A DNA stretch of 64,000 nt, taken from Niastella sp966212235 (lineage in GTDB: Bacteria > Bacteroidota > Bacteroidia > Chitinophagales > Chitinophagaceae). This document shows, one piece after another, positions 17,017-23,893 of this stretch (positions are counted from its first letter, which is position 1; each line of letters begins with the position of its first letter). The translations under genes were made by a program, and so were the position numbers. The DNA lies in NCBI GenBank assembly GCA_966212235.1, contig CBIHPP010000002.1, positions 372,001 through 436,000 of the forward strand. Direction: 5' to 3'. Below the pieces are notes generated by a model that was given only the letters and a program-made list of their open reading frames with translations, was not told the DNA's origin and did not search any database.

Positions 17017-18459
17017 ATGAAAACGAAAGTAATTATCAGCATACTCTTCATAACAGCAGCCATTGCCAGTTGCAAAAAAACGTTCCTGGAACTGGCGCCG
17101 GTATCAAACAGCAATGCTAACAATTTCTATAAAACAAAAAGTGATTTTGACCTGGCGGTAAACAATGCATATGCCACATTATATACCATGTATGGACCGA
17201 CGGGCCTGATGTCGTATTGCGGAGAGTTGATGTCTGACAATGCGACTATTTTCCAGGTGGCCGGTTCGGGAAGTATAACTGTGGGGGACAGGTGGGCGTT
17301 CCGGGACTATACGTTAAATCCCGCAAACAATGTAGTGAACCAGCTTTGGAACGATTCGTATGTGTCGTTATACAACCTGAACATTGTATTGGATAAAATA
17401 GCAGGCGCTTCGCTCGAAGATGCTTATGTAACCCAGGTAACTGCTGAAATGCGGTTTTTAAGAGGGTTGTATTATTTCGGCATGGTACAGGCGTGGGGCG
17501 ATGTGCCGCTGGTAACAAAACCCATCTCGTCAGGAGAAGCATTTACCACCAACCGCACACCCAAAGCGGAGGTATACAACCAGGTGATCGAGGATCTGAA
17601 ATATGCAGCAGATCATTTAACGGCGCCGGATAAAGTGCCGCAAACCGGCAGGGCATCAAACGGCGCTGCATTAACTGTACTGGGCAAAGTATACCTGACC
17701 ATGGGTAATAAGGCCGCAGCAGCGCAGGTATTGCAACAGGTATACAATTCGTATAATGGAACTATTTATAACCTGTTGCCGGAATTTGGATCGTTATGGG
17801 GAGCCACGCTGGCACAGAAAAATACCAAAGAGTCGATATTTGAAATTCAATACAAAGGCGGCGCAAACAATCCATCCAGCACCTACTGGCCGGCTTTTTC
17901 GCCGTTTGAGAATTTTGCCATCACCCGTTTTGGCGGCGGCATGAACCAGGTAACCGACGATCTGTACAACGAATATGAAGCGGGCGATAAGAGAAGGGAT
18001 ACTTCCATTGAATTGGGGTATTATAAAGGCGGCAACTGGATCGCCATCAAATTCCAGAAGAAATGGAAAGACATCAATGCGCCTATTGTGAATGCGGCGG
18101 AATCGTGCAATAACAACTTTATAATCGTACGCTATGCCGATGTGTTGCTGATGCTAACAGAAGCTACCGGCGATGTGCAGTACATGAATAAGGTAAGAGC
18201 AAGAGCCGGGTTGCCCTTATACGGAGCGGCCGGGTATCCTTCTGGCAAATATCCCACCCTTGAGTTGGCTATTGAACATGAACGACGGATGGAATTTGCG
18301 CTGGAATTCCATCGCTGGTTCGATCTGAAAAGAACGGGGCGGGCGGTTACCGTTTTAAGCGCCAAAGGCAAACCGGTAAATGAGAATAAAATGGTATTAC
18401 CCATACCACAATTCGCAAGAGATCAGAACCCTGAGCTGGGACAAAACCTTGGGTATTAG
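17017..18459 (+). CDS. SusD/RagB-family outer-membrane lipoprotein
   Basis: Substrate-binding partner of the preceding SusC, 480 residues. Lipoprotein signal with lipobox ending at Cys19 (AAIASCKKTF). SusD N-terminal region: ANNFYKTKSDFDLAVNNAYATLY. Central helices: YNLNIVLDKIAG and EMRFLRGLYYFGMVQAWGDVPLVTKP. RagB C-terminal region: FIIVRYADVLLMLTEA and AIEHERRMEFALEFHRWFDLKRTGRA, ending in IPQFARDQNPELGQNLGY, which is typical of this family. The gene starts 28 bases after the susC stop codon. Its TAG stop is followed at once by the 5' end of a group II intron, so the operon's own terminator now lies about 1.9 kb further on. Confidence 0.94.
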   Translation: MKTKVIISILFITAAIASCKKTFLELAPVSNSNANNFYKTKSDFDLAVNNAYATLYTMYGPTGLMSYCGELMSDNATIFQVAGSGSITVGDRWAFRDYTLNPANNVVNQLWNDSYVSLYNLNIVLDKIAGASLEDAYVTQVTAEMRFLRGLYYFGMVQAWGDVPLVTKPISSGEAFTTNRTPKAEVYNQVIEDLKYAADHLTAPDKVPQTGRASNGAALTVLGKVYLTMGNKAAAAQVLQQVYNSYNGTIYNLLPEFGSLWGATLAQKNTKESIFEIQYKGGANNPSSTYWPAFSPFENFAITRFGGGMNQVTDDLYNEYEAGDKRRDTSIELGYYKGGNWIAIKFQKKWKDINAPIVNAAESCNNNFIIVRYADVLLMLTEATGDVQYMNKVRARAGLPLYGAAGYPSGKYPTLELAIEHERRMEFALEFHRWFDLKRTGRAVTVLSAKGKPVNENKMVLPIPQFARDQNPELGQNLGY

Positions 18460-19031
18460 GTGTCACGAACGAATGATGAATTCTAAAAGAAAAGTTCTTT
18501 GATTATTTATTGTTTGATGCTTTGCATATGATGGAGGCAGGCCCTCCGTAATCGACGTGCAGGCGTTGGTTACAAACCACTTCTAAGTCATTTCGGTTAA
18601 GTAGCCGTAGTGGGGAGCGTTAGAAGAAAAGACATTCGGTTTAAAAGTGTCAGGTACGTTGTAAGAAGACGAACGCAAGTGAACCTCTGATGAAGTGTCG
18701 AAATAAGTAAAACGTTGTCTAAACCATGGTATAATATCGACCTGGGATAAGCAAGAGAATAACCTGTTTATGCTCTTGCGGCAGCCGGCATACAGGGGGC
18801 GTGATCTTACAACAGGCATGTGCAAGGAACGTGAGAAGCTGTCGCTACGATGTTAAAGGAAAATCTACAAGCCGGTGAACCGGTAAGAGAGAAAGTACTA
18901 ATGCGTAGCACGGTGGCAGAACAATCCGTATTAGTGATGAAGCTCTTGTAATGGGAGTGGAGCAAAGGGATTGTATTATCTAGTTTTTTATTCATGGACG
19001 AAAACTGGAGGCAACTTCAGGAGGTACGAAA

Positions 19032-20300
19032 ATGAGCAAAACAAAACCGTTTACAATCGAGAGGCAATGGGTGATGGATGCCTACTTAAGGGTTAGAGCC
19101 AATAAAGGCAGAGGAGGTGTCGATGAGATGAGTTTAGGTATGTTCGACAAAGACTACAAGAATCATCTCTATAAAATCTGGAACCAAATGAGTTCCGGTA
19201 GTTATATGCCTCCGCCTGTATTGTTGGTTGAAATATCCAAGAAAGATGGAGGTAAAAGACCATTAGGTATTCCTACTGTAGCTGATCGGGTCGCTCAAAC
19301 GGTAGTAGCAGGACTGTTAGAAATGGAATTAGATCCAATGTTCGACGATGACTCCTATGGATACCGGTTTAATAAGTCTGCAATACAGGCATTAAACCAG
19401 GCACGAATCAGGTGCTGGAAATACCACTGGGTAGTTGACGTTGACATTAAAGGCTTCTTTGATAATTTATCACATGAACTGTTGATGAAGGCAGTGAAGA
19501 AACACATTAGTTGTAAATGGATGCTGTTATACGTCGAGAGATGGTTAAAGGCGCCAGTACAGCTTGCTGATGGAGCACTAATGGAAAGAACGAAAGGTGT
19601 TCCCCAGGGTTCAGTAGTTGGACCAGTGTTGGCGAACTTGTATCTGCATTACGCAATGGATGTATGGCTGCGAAGAAATTTCGCGCATTGTACGTTTGAA
19701 CGTTTTGCTGATGATAGTGTGATACACTGTTATTCTAAGACAGATGCGCAGGATGTAAAGGAAGCATTGGAACGAAGACTAAAAGAATGCGGACTGGAAT
19801 TACACCCGCTAAAGACAAAGATTGTTTACTGTAAAGACAGCAATCGCAGAGGCGATTACGAAAATGTAAGCTTTGATTTTCTCGGGTATACATTCAAGCC
19901 CCGGCAAGCAAAGAATAGCAATCGTAACGAATCCTTCACTAACTGCCTTCCCGCTGTAAGTAATAAATCGTTGAGCTCAATGCGGGAGAAGATGAAACAA
20001 TGGCAAACACTCAAACTAGCAGGAAGCACTCTCGAAGAGGTTGCTAAAGAAATAAACCCTGTAGTAAGAGGATGGATCAGCTACTACGGTAAATTTTATA
20101 CTTCAAAACTTAAGACATTTATGCGTGAAGTGAATTTAAGAATTATCAAATGGGCGAGAAGTAAGTATTTAAAAATACGGCCGAGCTTAAAGAAAGGGTT
20201 TATATGGCTGAAGCTTGTAAGCATAAGAAAACCCGATTTATTCGCTCACTGGAAAATACTAGGCGCAGTGCCATCGGTAAAGATAATAGGAGCCGTGTAA
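19032..20300 (+). CDS. ltrA: Group II intron reverse transcriptase/maturase
   Basis: Intron-encoded protein of 422 residues needed for splicing and retromobility. The RT domain is complete: RPLGIPTV at 76-83, the DVDIKGFFDN catalytic motif at 136-145, GVPQGSVVGPVLANLYLH at 189-206, and the second catalytic motif as FADD at 225-228 instead of the commoner YADD, which keeps both aspartates. Next come LHPLKTKIVYC and FDFLGYTFKPR. The maturase/X domain is at about 310-400 (VVRGWISYYGKFYTSKLKTFMREVNLRIIKWARSKY). There is no C-terminal HNH endonuclease domain, as in the endonuclease-lacking intron classes. The start ATG follows a clear GGAG-type ribosome site (CAGGAGGTACGAAAATG). The stop codon lies inside ribozyme domain V. 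Confidence 0.95.
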   Translation: MSKTKPFTIERQWVMDAYLRVRANKGRGGVDEMSLGMFDKDYKNHLYKIWNQMSSGSYMPPPVLLVEISKKDGGKRPLGIPTVADRVAQTVVAGLLEMELDPMFDDDSYGYRFNKSAIQALNQARIRCWKYHWVVDVDIKGFFDNLSHELLMKAVKKHISCKWMLLYVERWLKAPVQLADGALMERTKGVPQGSVVGPVLANLYLHYAMDVWLRRNFAHCTFERFADDSVIHCYSKTDAQDVKEALERRLKECGLELHPLKTKIVYCKDSNRRGDYENVSFDFLGYTFKPRQAKNSNRNESFTNCLPAVSNKSLSSMREKMKQWQTLKLAGSTLEEVAKEINPVVRGWISYYGKFYTSKLKTFMREVNLRIIKWARSKYLKIRPSLKKGFIWLKLVSIRKPDLFAHWKILGAVPSVKIIGAV

Positions 20301-20323
20301 TGCGAGAGTATTACGCACGGTTC
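20290..20323 (+). ncRNA. Group II intron domain V (catalytic hairpin)
   Basis: The 34-nt hairpin has the expected parts. The lower stem GAGCCGU/ACGGUUC contains the AGC catalytic triad, there is a two-base GC bulge, and the upper stem GUAAUGC/GUAUUAC is capped by a GAGA tetraloop. All stem positions pair (with G-U wobbles). This is the most diagnostic part of the intron and indicates an intact ribozyme core. Confidence 0.92.
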
Positions 20324-20385
20324 TCTGAGAACTTAGAGTTGAAACGCTCTATTTTACTCGTTGAGGAGGTCAGTAATGTTACATG

Positions 20386-20423
20386 AAAAAAAGGGTCGTC
20401 TCCGAAATGAGATGACCCTTTTT
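20386..20423. terminator. Bidirectional intrinsic terminator downstream of the intron
   Basis: Stem GGGTCGTCTC (20393-20402) against GAGATGACCC (20409-20418) with one G-U-type position, flanked by seven A on the left and five T on the right. It ends both the susCD operon (plus strand, through the intron) and the EamA gene (minus strand). Confidence 0.85.
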
Positions 20424-20441
20424 AGCTTTCTACCTGACAAC

Positions 20442-21329
20442 TTATTTTGTCCGGTTGCTTATATTCAAATAAACAATGGCGCAAAGCATAATGATTATAC
20501 CCACCCATTGAATGCAATGAATAGCTTCTTTCAGCAGCAGTGATGAACATATAATGGCTACCGGCATTTCGGCTACCATAAGCACGGAGCTAACGGATGC
20601 GCCTACCTTAGGTATCCCTTTGGCGAATAAAAGCGGGGGAATGATGGTGCCGAATAAAGCCAACAGGCAGGTCCATTTGAAAAACGAAAAGCTGAGCGGA
20701 ATGCTGCCTGATAACTGGTAACAGTTTACCAGGAAGATGCCGGCAGCTGCGCCAGTCACCATAATGGCGCTCCTTTTTATAGATGGTATTTGTTTACCTG
20801 CTCTACTGTTGGCAATTATATAGAACGCATATAGCAGGGCAGAAGCAAGGGCAATGGAAATACCGGTAAAAGAAAGTGTTTTTATAGAATCAAACCCGCC
20901 TGAGGCCATAACGGTAGCCACCAGAATACAGACAATAGCCATTAGCAGCATTTTCCCCGGTGCATTTTTCAGCAGGTACCAGTCAAGCAGTACGGTCATC
21001 CACGTAAATTGCATGAGTGCTATGATGGCGATTGACGCTGGTATGTACTGTACAGATAAATAATAGAGAAAAGTGGTTAGTCCGATTGCTGCCCCTGTCA
21101 GCAATAACAGCAGTAGTGTTTTGCCGGTAATGGGCGATGCCTGTTTTTTTCCGGAACTTCTTCTTGCCTGTAATATGACCATCGACCAAAGTACCAGGGC
21201 GCCAATAAAGGCCTGTACAAATGATACCTGGGCTGCATTAAATCCTTCTTTATACGAGAGTTTGGCCAATGTGGAGAGTATTCCGTAACTGCACGCTCCG
21301 GTAAATACCATGAGAATATATTTAGACAT
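20442..21329 (-). CDS. EamA/DMT-family transporter
   Basis: Inner-membrane protein of 295 residues with ten predicted transmembrane helices in two EamA repeats (about 1-140 and 150-290). Typical features are YGILSTLAKLSYKEGFNAAQVSFVQAFIGALVLW in the first half and ALLYAFYIIANSRAGK and GTIIPPLLFAKGIPKVGASVSSVLMVAEMPVAIICSSLLL in the second, the latter being the characteristic EamA repeat end. Members export or import small metabolites such as amino acids; the substrate cannot be read from sequence. Single gene on the minus strand, ending at the shared terminator at 20386-20423. Confidence 0.9.
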   Translation of the reverse strand: MSKYILMVFTGACSYGILSTLAKLSYKEGFNAAQVSFVQAFIGALVLWSMVILQARRSSGKKQASPITGKTLLLLLLTGAAIGLTTFLYYLSVQYIPASIAIIALMQFTWMTVLLDWYLLKNAPGKMLLMAIVCILVATVMASGGFDSIKTLSFTGISIALASALLYAFYIIANSRAGKQIPSIKRSAIMVTGAAAGIFLVNCYQLSGSIPLSFSFFKWTCLLALFGTIIPPLLFAKGIPKVGASVSSVLMVAEMPVAIICSSLLLKEAIHCIQWVGIIIMLCAIVYLNISNRTK

Positions 21330-21581
21330 CGTCTATTCGTTGTTTTGAATGTTGTAAAGAGAAATTGAATTCAGGTGAGAACAGACAAAACAACTGAAGC
21401 CCTGTTACATTCTGTAATGGGAAATGTTATTGCAGTAATTGCAACTGAAATAATTTAACCGACAGTTATTTGCCTGTTAAATTACGGGCGGGGGAAGAAT
21501 TGAAAATGATGATCTTAGCCTCATAGAATTCGATTGTATTGGCAAAAATATAAAAAACTGTTTATTTTGAAGCGGTAATTA

Positions 21582-22130
21582 TCAGCGGTCCTGTCTTTTG
21601 CTTTCAAATTCTTTGCTATCAATTTTATACCAATTACATTTTATTTCCCGATGAACAAATGTTTCAATAAGAGTCAGCCCTGCTTTGGATAATACTTTAT
21701 TGGAGCCGGCGTTTTCGCAATCGACCATTGCATAAACCGCATTAGCATTAAGGGTGTCAAACGCATATGCCAGCGACGCATTGGCCGCTTCTGTCGCAAT
21801 GCCCTGCCCCCAATATTTTCGAATTAGCCTGTACCCCAGGTCGTAGAAGTTTACATGGTTGTTAGTTGGTTCGGTAATTAACTTTAAACCCGCCCAACCA
21901 ATAAAATCATTGGTTTTTTTGTCGATGACTGCCCACCGGCCGATGCCGTTTTCAATATATTGTTGTCGGATAAATTGTATCGCTTCAACAATCTGTTGTT
22001 TGTTCTGTACAGGGGTACTACCTAAATACCGGTGAACTTCGGGGTCAGAATCCAACTCAAAGAACCCGTCAACGTCTATTGAATGGATCTCTCTTAGTAA
22101 TAGTCTTTCAGTTTCAGCAAAGATTTTCAT
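21582..22130 (-). CDS. GNAT-family N-acetyltransferase (RimJ/RimL-like)
   Basis: Acetyl-CoA-dependent N-acetyltransferase of 182 residues, cytoplasmic. The N-terminal strand ETERLLLREIHSIDVDGFFEL is typical of the RimJ/RimL (Acetyltransf_3) subgroup. The acetyl-CoA binding motif A is LIRKYWGQGIATEAANASLAYAFD (about residues 107-130), and the C-terminal part has NAGSNKVLSKAGLTLIETFVH, with the conserved N-x-x-S-x-x-V-x-x-K-x-G pattern. Related proteins modify ribosomal protein termini or small amines. Monocistronic; a strong inverted repeat lies upstream of its start (22232-22296). Confidence 0.9.
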   Translation of the reverse strand: MKIFAETERLLLREIHSIDVDGFFELDSDPEVHRYLGSTPVQNKQQIVEAIQFIRQQYIENGIGRWAVIDKKTNDFIGWAGLKLITEPTNNHVNFYDLGYRLIRKYWGQGIATEAANASLAYAFDTLNANAVYAMVDCENAGSNKVLSKAGLTLIETFVHREIKCNWYKIDSKEFESKRQDR

Positions 22131-22231
22131 TTCAGAATGAAGCTTTGCTGCAAGCTAGTTTGAATACCGGTAAACGCCAAGATATGTGCTTAGCTTTTCC
22201 GGCGTTTTCGCGTACGGACGGCTTTCTAATT

Positions 22232-22296
22232 CAATGTCGTTTAGTAAAGCCCTGCGTAATCGAAGTATTGGAACGCGGCCAAACTAAACGACATTG
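22232..22296. repeat. 14-bp perfect inverted repeat
   Basis: Arms CAATGTCGTTTAGT (22232-22245) and ACTAAACGACATTG (22283-22296), perfect reverse complements separated by 37 bases. A second pair, AAACGCC (from 22171) and GGCGTTT (from 22201), lies just to the left. It occupies the 195-base gap between the GNAT and DUF4142 genes; no coding potential is seen there. It lacks a T run, so it is a poor terminator; possibly a small non-autonomous repeat. Confidence 0.75.
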
Positions 22297-22324
22297 GATT
22301 ACAATTTTCGACTTTAAAAACCAG

Positions 22325-22960
22325 TTATTTTTCGTATGGATATGCAGGTTCTCTTTGTCCTACAACAAATAATTTATCAATTGCTTTGGCGGAATCAAGA
22401 TGTTTTCTTAATACAGGTAACGTTTGTTCAATAAAGTTTTTCAAATCCGGATCCTTACAATCTTTGGCTGCTTTTTCAAATTTGTTTACGTCTTTTTTGT
22501 GATCGGCAACCATCATGTTTATGTAGGACCTGTCAAAGTCTATCCCATCCTTTTTGCTCAGCCTGTTTATATCTTTTTTGGCCTCATTGCTTAATTCCTG
22601 CGGCAGGGATATGTTTTTTGAAGTGGCTATTTTTTGCAGGTCTTCACTGATTTTTTTATGATCTGTAACCATCATAGAAGCAAAAGATTTAACCCTGTCT
22701 TTTGCTGCTTTTGTTTTCGCAAGTCCGCCCAACTGAACTTCGATCATATTGCCATTGGCGGCTTCCACCGAGAAGTCCGCATCAGCTTTTTCTACAGCCA
22801 TAGTGGCTGTAGTTGCATCTTCATTCATTTGAATATTACTGCCTGTATCTGTTTTATCCTTGTTAGCTTCTTTGGCAATTTTAACACTGTCGGGGTTCGA
22901 CTGCTTGTTTTTACATGCAATTACACCCGCAATTAGCATTATACAAATTAAGAGTTTCAT
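22325..22960 (-). CDS. DUF4142-domain lipoprotein
   Basis: Exported protein of 211 residues. The start at MKLLICIM gives a lipoprotein signal with Cys at about position 16 (GVIACKNK); an in-frame ATG ten codons upstream is less likely. After a polar linker, the DUF4142 four-helix bundle runs from about residue 60 to 195, with FSVEAANGNMIEVQLGGLAKTKAAKDRVKSFASMMVTDHKKISEDLQKIA and DFDRSYINMMVADHKKDVNKFEKAAKDCKDPDLKNFIEQTLPVLRKHLDSA. The paired MxxDHKK motifs are characteristic of the family, which is ferritin-like in fold. Its function is unknown, though members are common in stress-exposed Bacteroidetes. Confidence 0.88.
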   Translation of the reverse strand: MKLLICIMLIAGVIACKNKQSNPDSVKIAKEANKDKTDTGSNIQMNEDATTATMAVEKADADFSVEAANGNMIEVQLGGLAKTKAAKDRVKSFASMMVTDHKKISEDLQKIATSKNISLPQELSNEAKKDINRLSKKDGIDFDRSYINMMVADHKKDVNKFEKAAKDCKDPDLKNFIEQTLPVLRKHLDSAKAIDKLFVVGQREPAYPYEK

Positions 22961-23092
22961 AGTTTTACTATTTAAATGATTCAATAGCATACAATTCTAC
23001 ATACTATTTACTAACACAAAAGCTGCGCCATATGGATGGCGGAACAATGGATATGGCAAGCGAATTGATGCAGATACCTTTAAAAGTATTGT

Positions 23093-23278
23093 ATGAAAAA
23101 GAATTCAATCATTCCTTCAACAAATGCTAAAGCGCAAAAAGACAAGCATATAAGGCCGGAAAATAAAGATAATCTTGACAGTAGAAAAAATGAAGAGCAG
23201 GATATAAAAGCTGATGATATTACACATAATAAAAAAGAAACAAAAAATAAGAAGGCCTTTCAACACAAAGAACATTAA
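23093..23278 (+). CDS. Small Lys-rich hypothetical protein
   Basis: A 61-residue reading frame with an extreme composition: about one third Lys or Arg plus many Glu, Asp and Asn, and no hydrophobic core. It is presumably disordered. It opens with ATG, ends 31 bases before the PEBP-family gene and shares its strand, which suggests a real two-gene unit. I do not recognise a family. The AT-rich base composition could also produce such a frame by chance, so the call is tentative. Confidence 0.45.
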   Translation: MKKNSIIPSTNAKAQKDKHIRPENKDNLDSRKNEEQDIKADDITHNKKETKNKKAFQHKEH

Positions 23279-23309
23279 TGAACATTAATCATCATTCAAA
23301 TGTTTTTTT

Positions 23310-23774
23310 ATGTCAGTTGTAACAGATGTATCGATAAATGTGGTTAGTCTGGCATTTAGCCAGGGTGGGCATATTCCTAAAAGGTATTCCTGCGAAGGCG
23401 AAGATGTAAATCCTTCCCTTGAAGTAAGCAATTTGCCTCCAAATACAAAAACATTAGCTGTAGTTGTAGAAGACCCTGATGCACCGCGTGGAATTTTTGA
23501 TCATTGGATCGTCTGGAATATTCCGCCTAACGAACCCATTGCTGAAAACAGCGTACCGGGCGTTAATGGCGTTAATAGCTTTGGTACAGAAGGTTACAGG
23601 GGACCATGCCCACCTTCAGGCTCACACCGCTATTTTTTTAAAGTATATGCGATAGATAGTCAGTTAGATCTGCCAGCCGGTTCAAATAAAAAAGCATTAC
23701 AACAGGCTATGCAAGGCCATGTACTTGCTTATGGCGAGTTAATGGCCCATTATAAAAAGAGTAATTCATTATAA
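23310..23774 (+). CDS. YbhB/YbcL-family (PEBP-like) protein
   Basis: Phosphatidylethanolamine-binding-protein fold, 154 residues, cytoplasmic. Family motifs are present: HIPKRYSCEGEDVNPSLEVSNLPPNTKTLAVVVEDPDAPRGIFDHWIVWNIPP (the DPDAP and HWIVWNIP segments line the anion-binding pocket) and GYRGPCPPSGSHRYFFKVYAID, the GPCPP-x-GxHRY signature. Bacterial members have no firmly known function. It follows the small Lys-rich frame by 31 bases and is followed by a terminator at 23836-23863. Confidence 0.93.
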   Translation: MSVVTDVSINVVSLAFSQGGHIPKRYSCEGEDVNPSLEVSNLPPNTKTLAVVVEDPDAPRGIFDHWIVWNIPPNEPIAENSVPGVNGVNSFGTEGYRGPCPPSGSHRYFFKVYAIDSQLDLPAGSNKKALQQAMQGHVLAYGELMAHYKKSNSL

Positions 23775-23835
23775 AAAGGGTATTTCAGTAGGTTGGGAAA
23801 ATTTGCCTCGTATTGAGTAAATACGGCAACTAATA

Positions 23836-23863
23836 AAGGGCTCCTTTTCGGGAGCTTTCTTTT
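23836..23863. terminator. Intrinsic terminator between convergent genes
   Basis: Hairpin with GCTCC/GGAGC stem extended by AAAG/CTTT and a T-rich tail, 60 bases after the PEBP-family stop codon and about 30 bases from the convergent permease stop. It probably serves the plus strand. Confidence 0.75.
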
Positions 23864-23893
23864 AATTATTTTATATTCGATGCAACAGGCTAC

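Larger units (their letters stand above)
18460..20362 (+). mobile_element. Group II intron (ribozyme plus intron-encoded protein)
   Basis: A complete-looking retroelement: about 570 bases of structured 5' RNA (domains I-IV), a reverse transcriptase/maturase gene, then domain V (20290-20323) and domain VI. The 5' boundary is placed at the GTGTC following the susD stop codon; the usual start is GTGYG, so this is approximate. The 3' boundary is placed after the TTTTACTCGTT segment containing the probable branch-point A at 20356; this is also approximate. The stretch 18460-19031 holds no protein gene. It contains typical domain I sequence such as GGAACGTGAGAAGCTGTCGC and many short helices. I could not assign EBS/IBS pairings with confidence. 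Confidence 0.87.

Noticed and set aside
19704..19715. FADD instead of YADD in the reverse transcriptase, suggesting an inactive enzyme
   Set aside because: Both catalytic aspartates are kept, and F at this position occurs in active group II intron proteins. The rest of the RT and maturase motifs are intact.
21451..21484. TAATTTAA...TTAAATTA hairpin between the EamA and GNAT genes as an attachment site
   Set aside because: The arms are AT-only with a bulge, and no integrase or second copy is present in the window. The evidence is too weak for a call.
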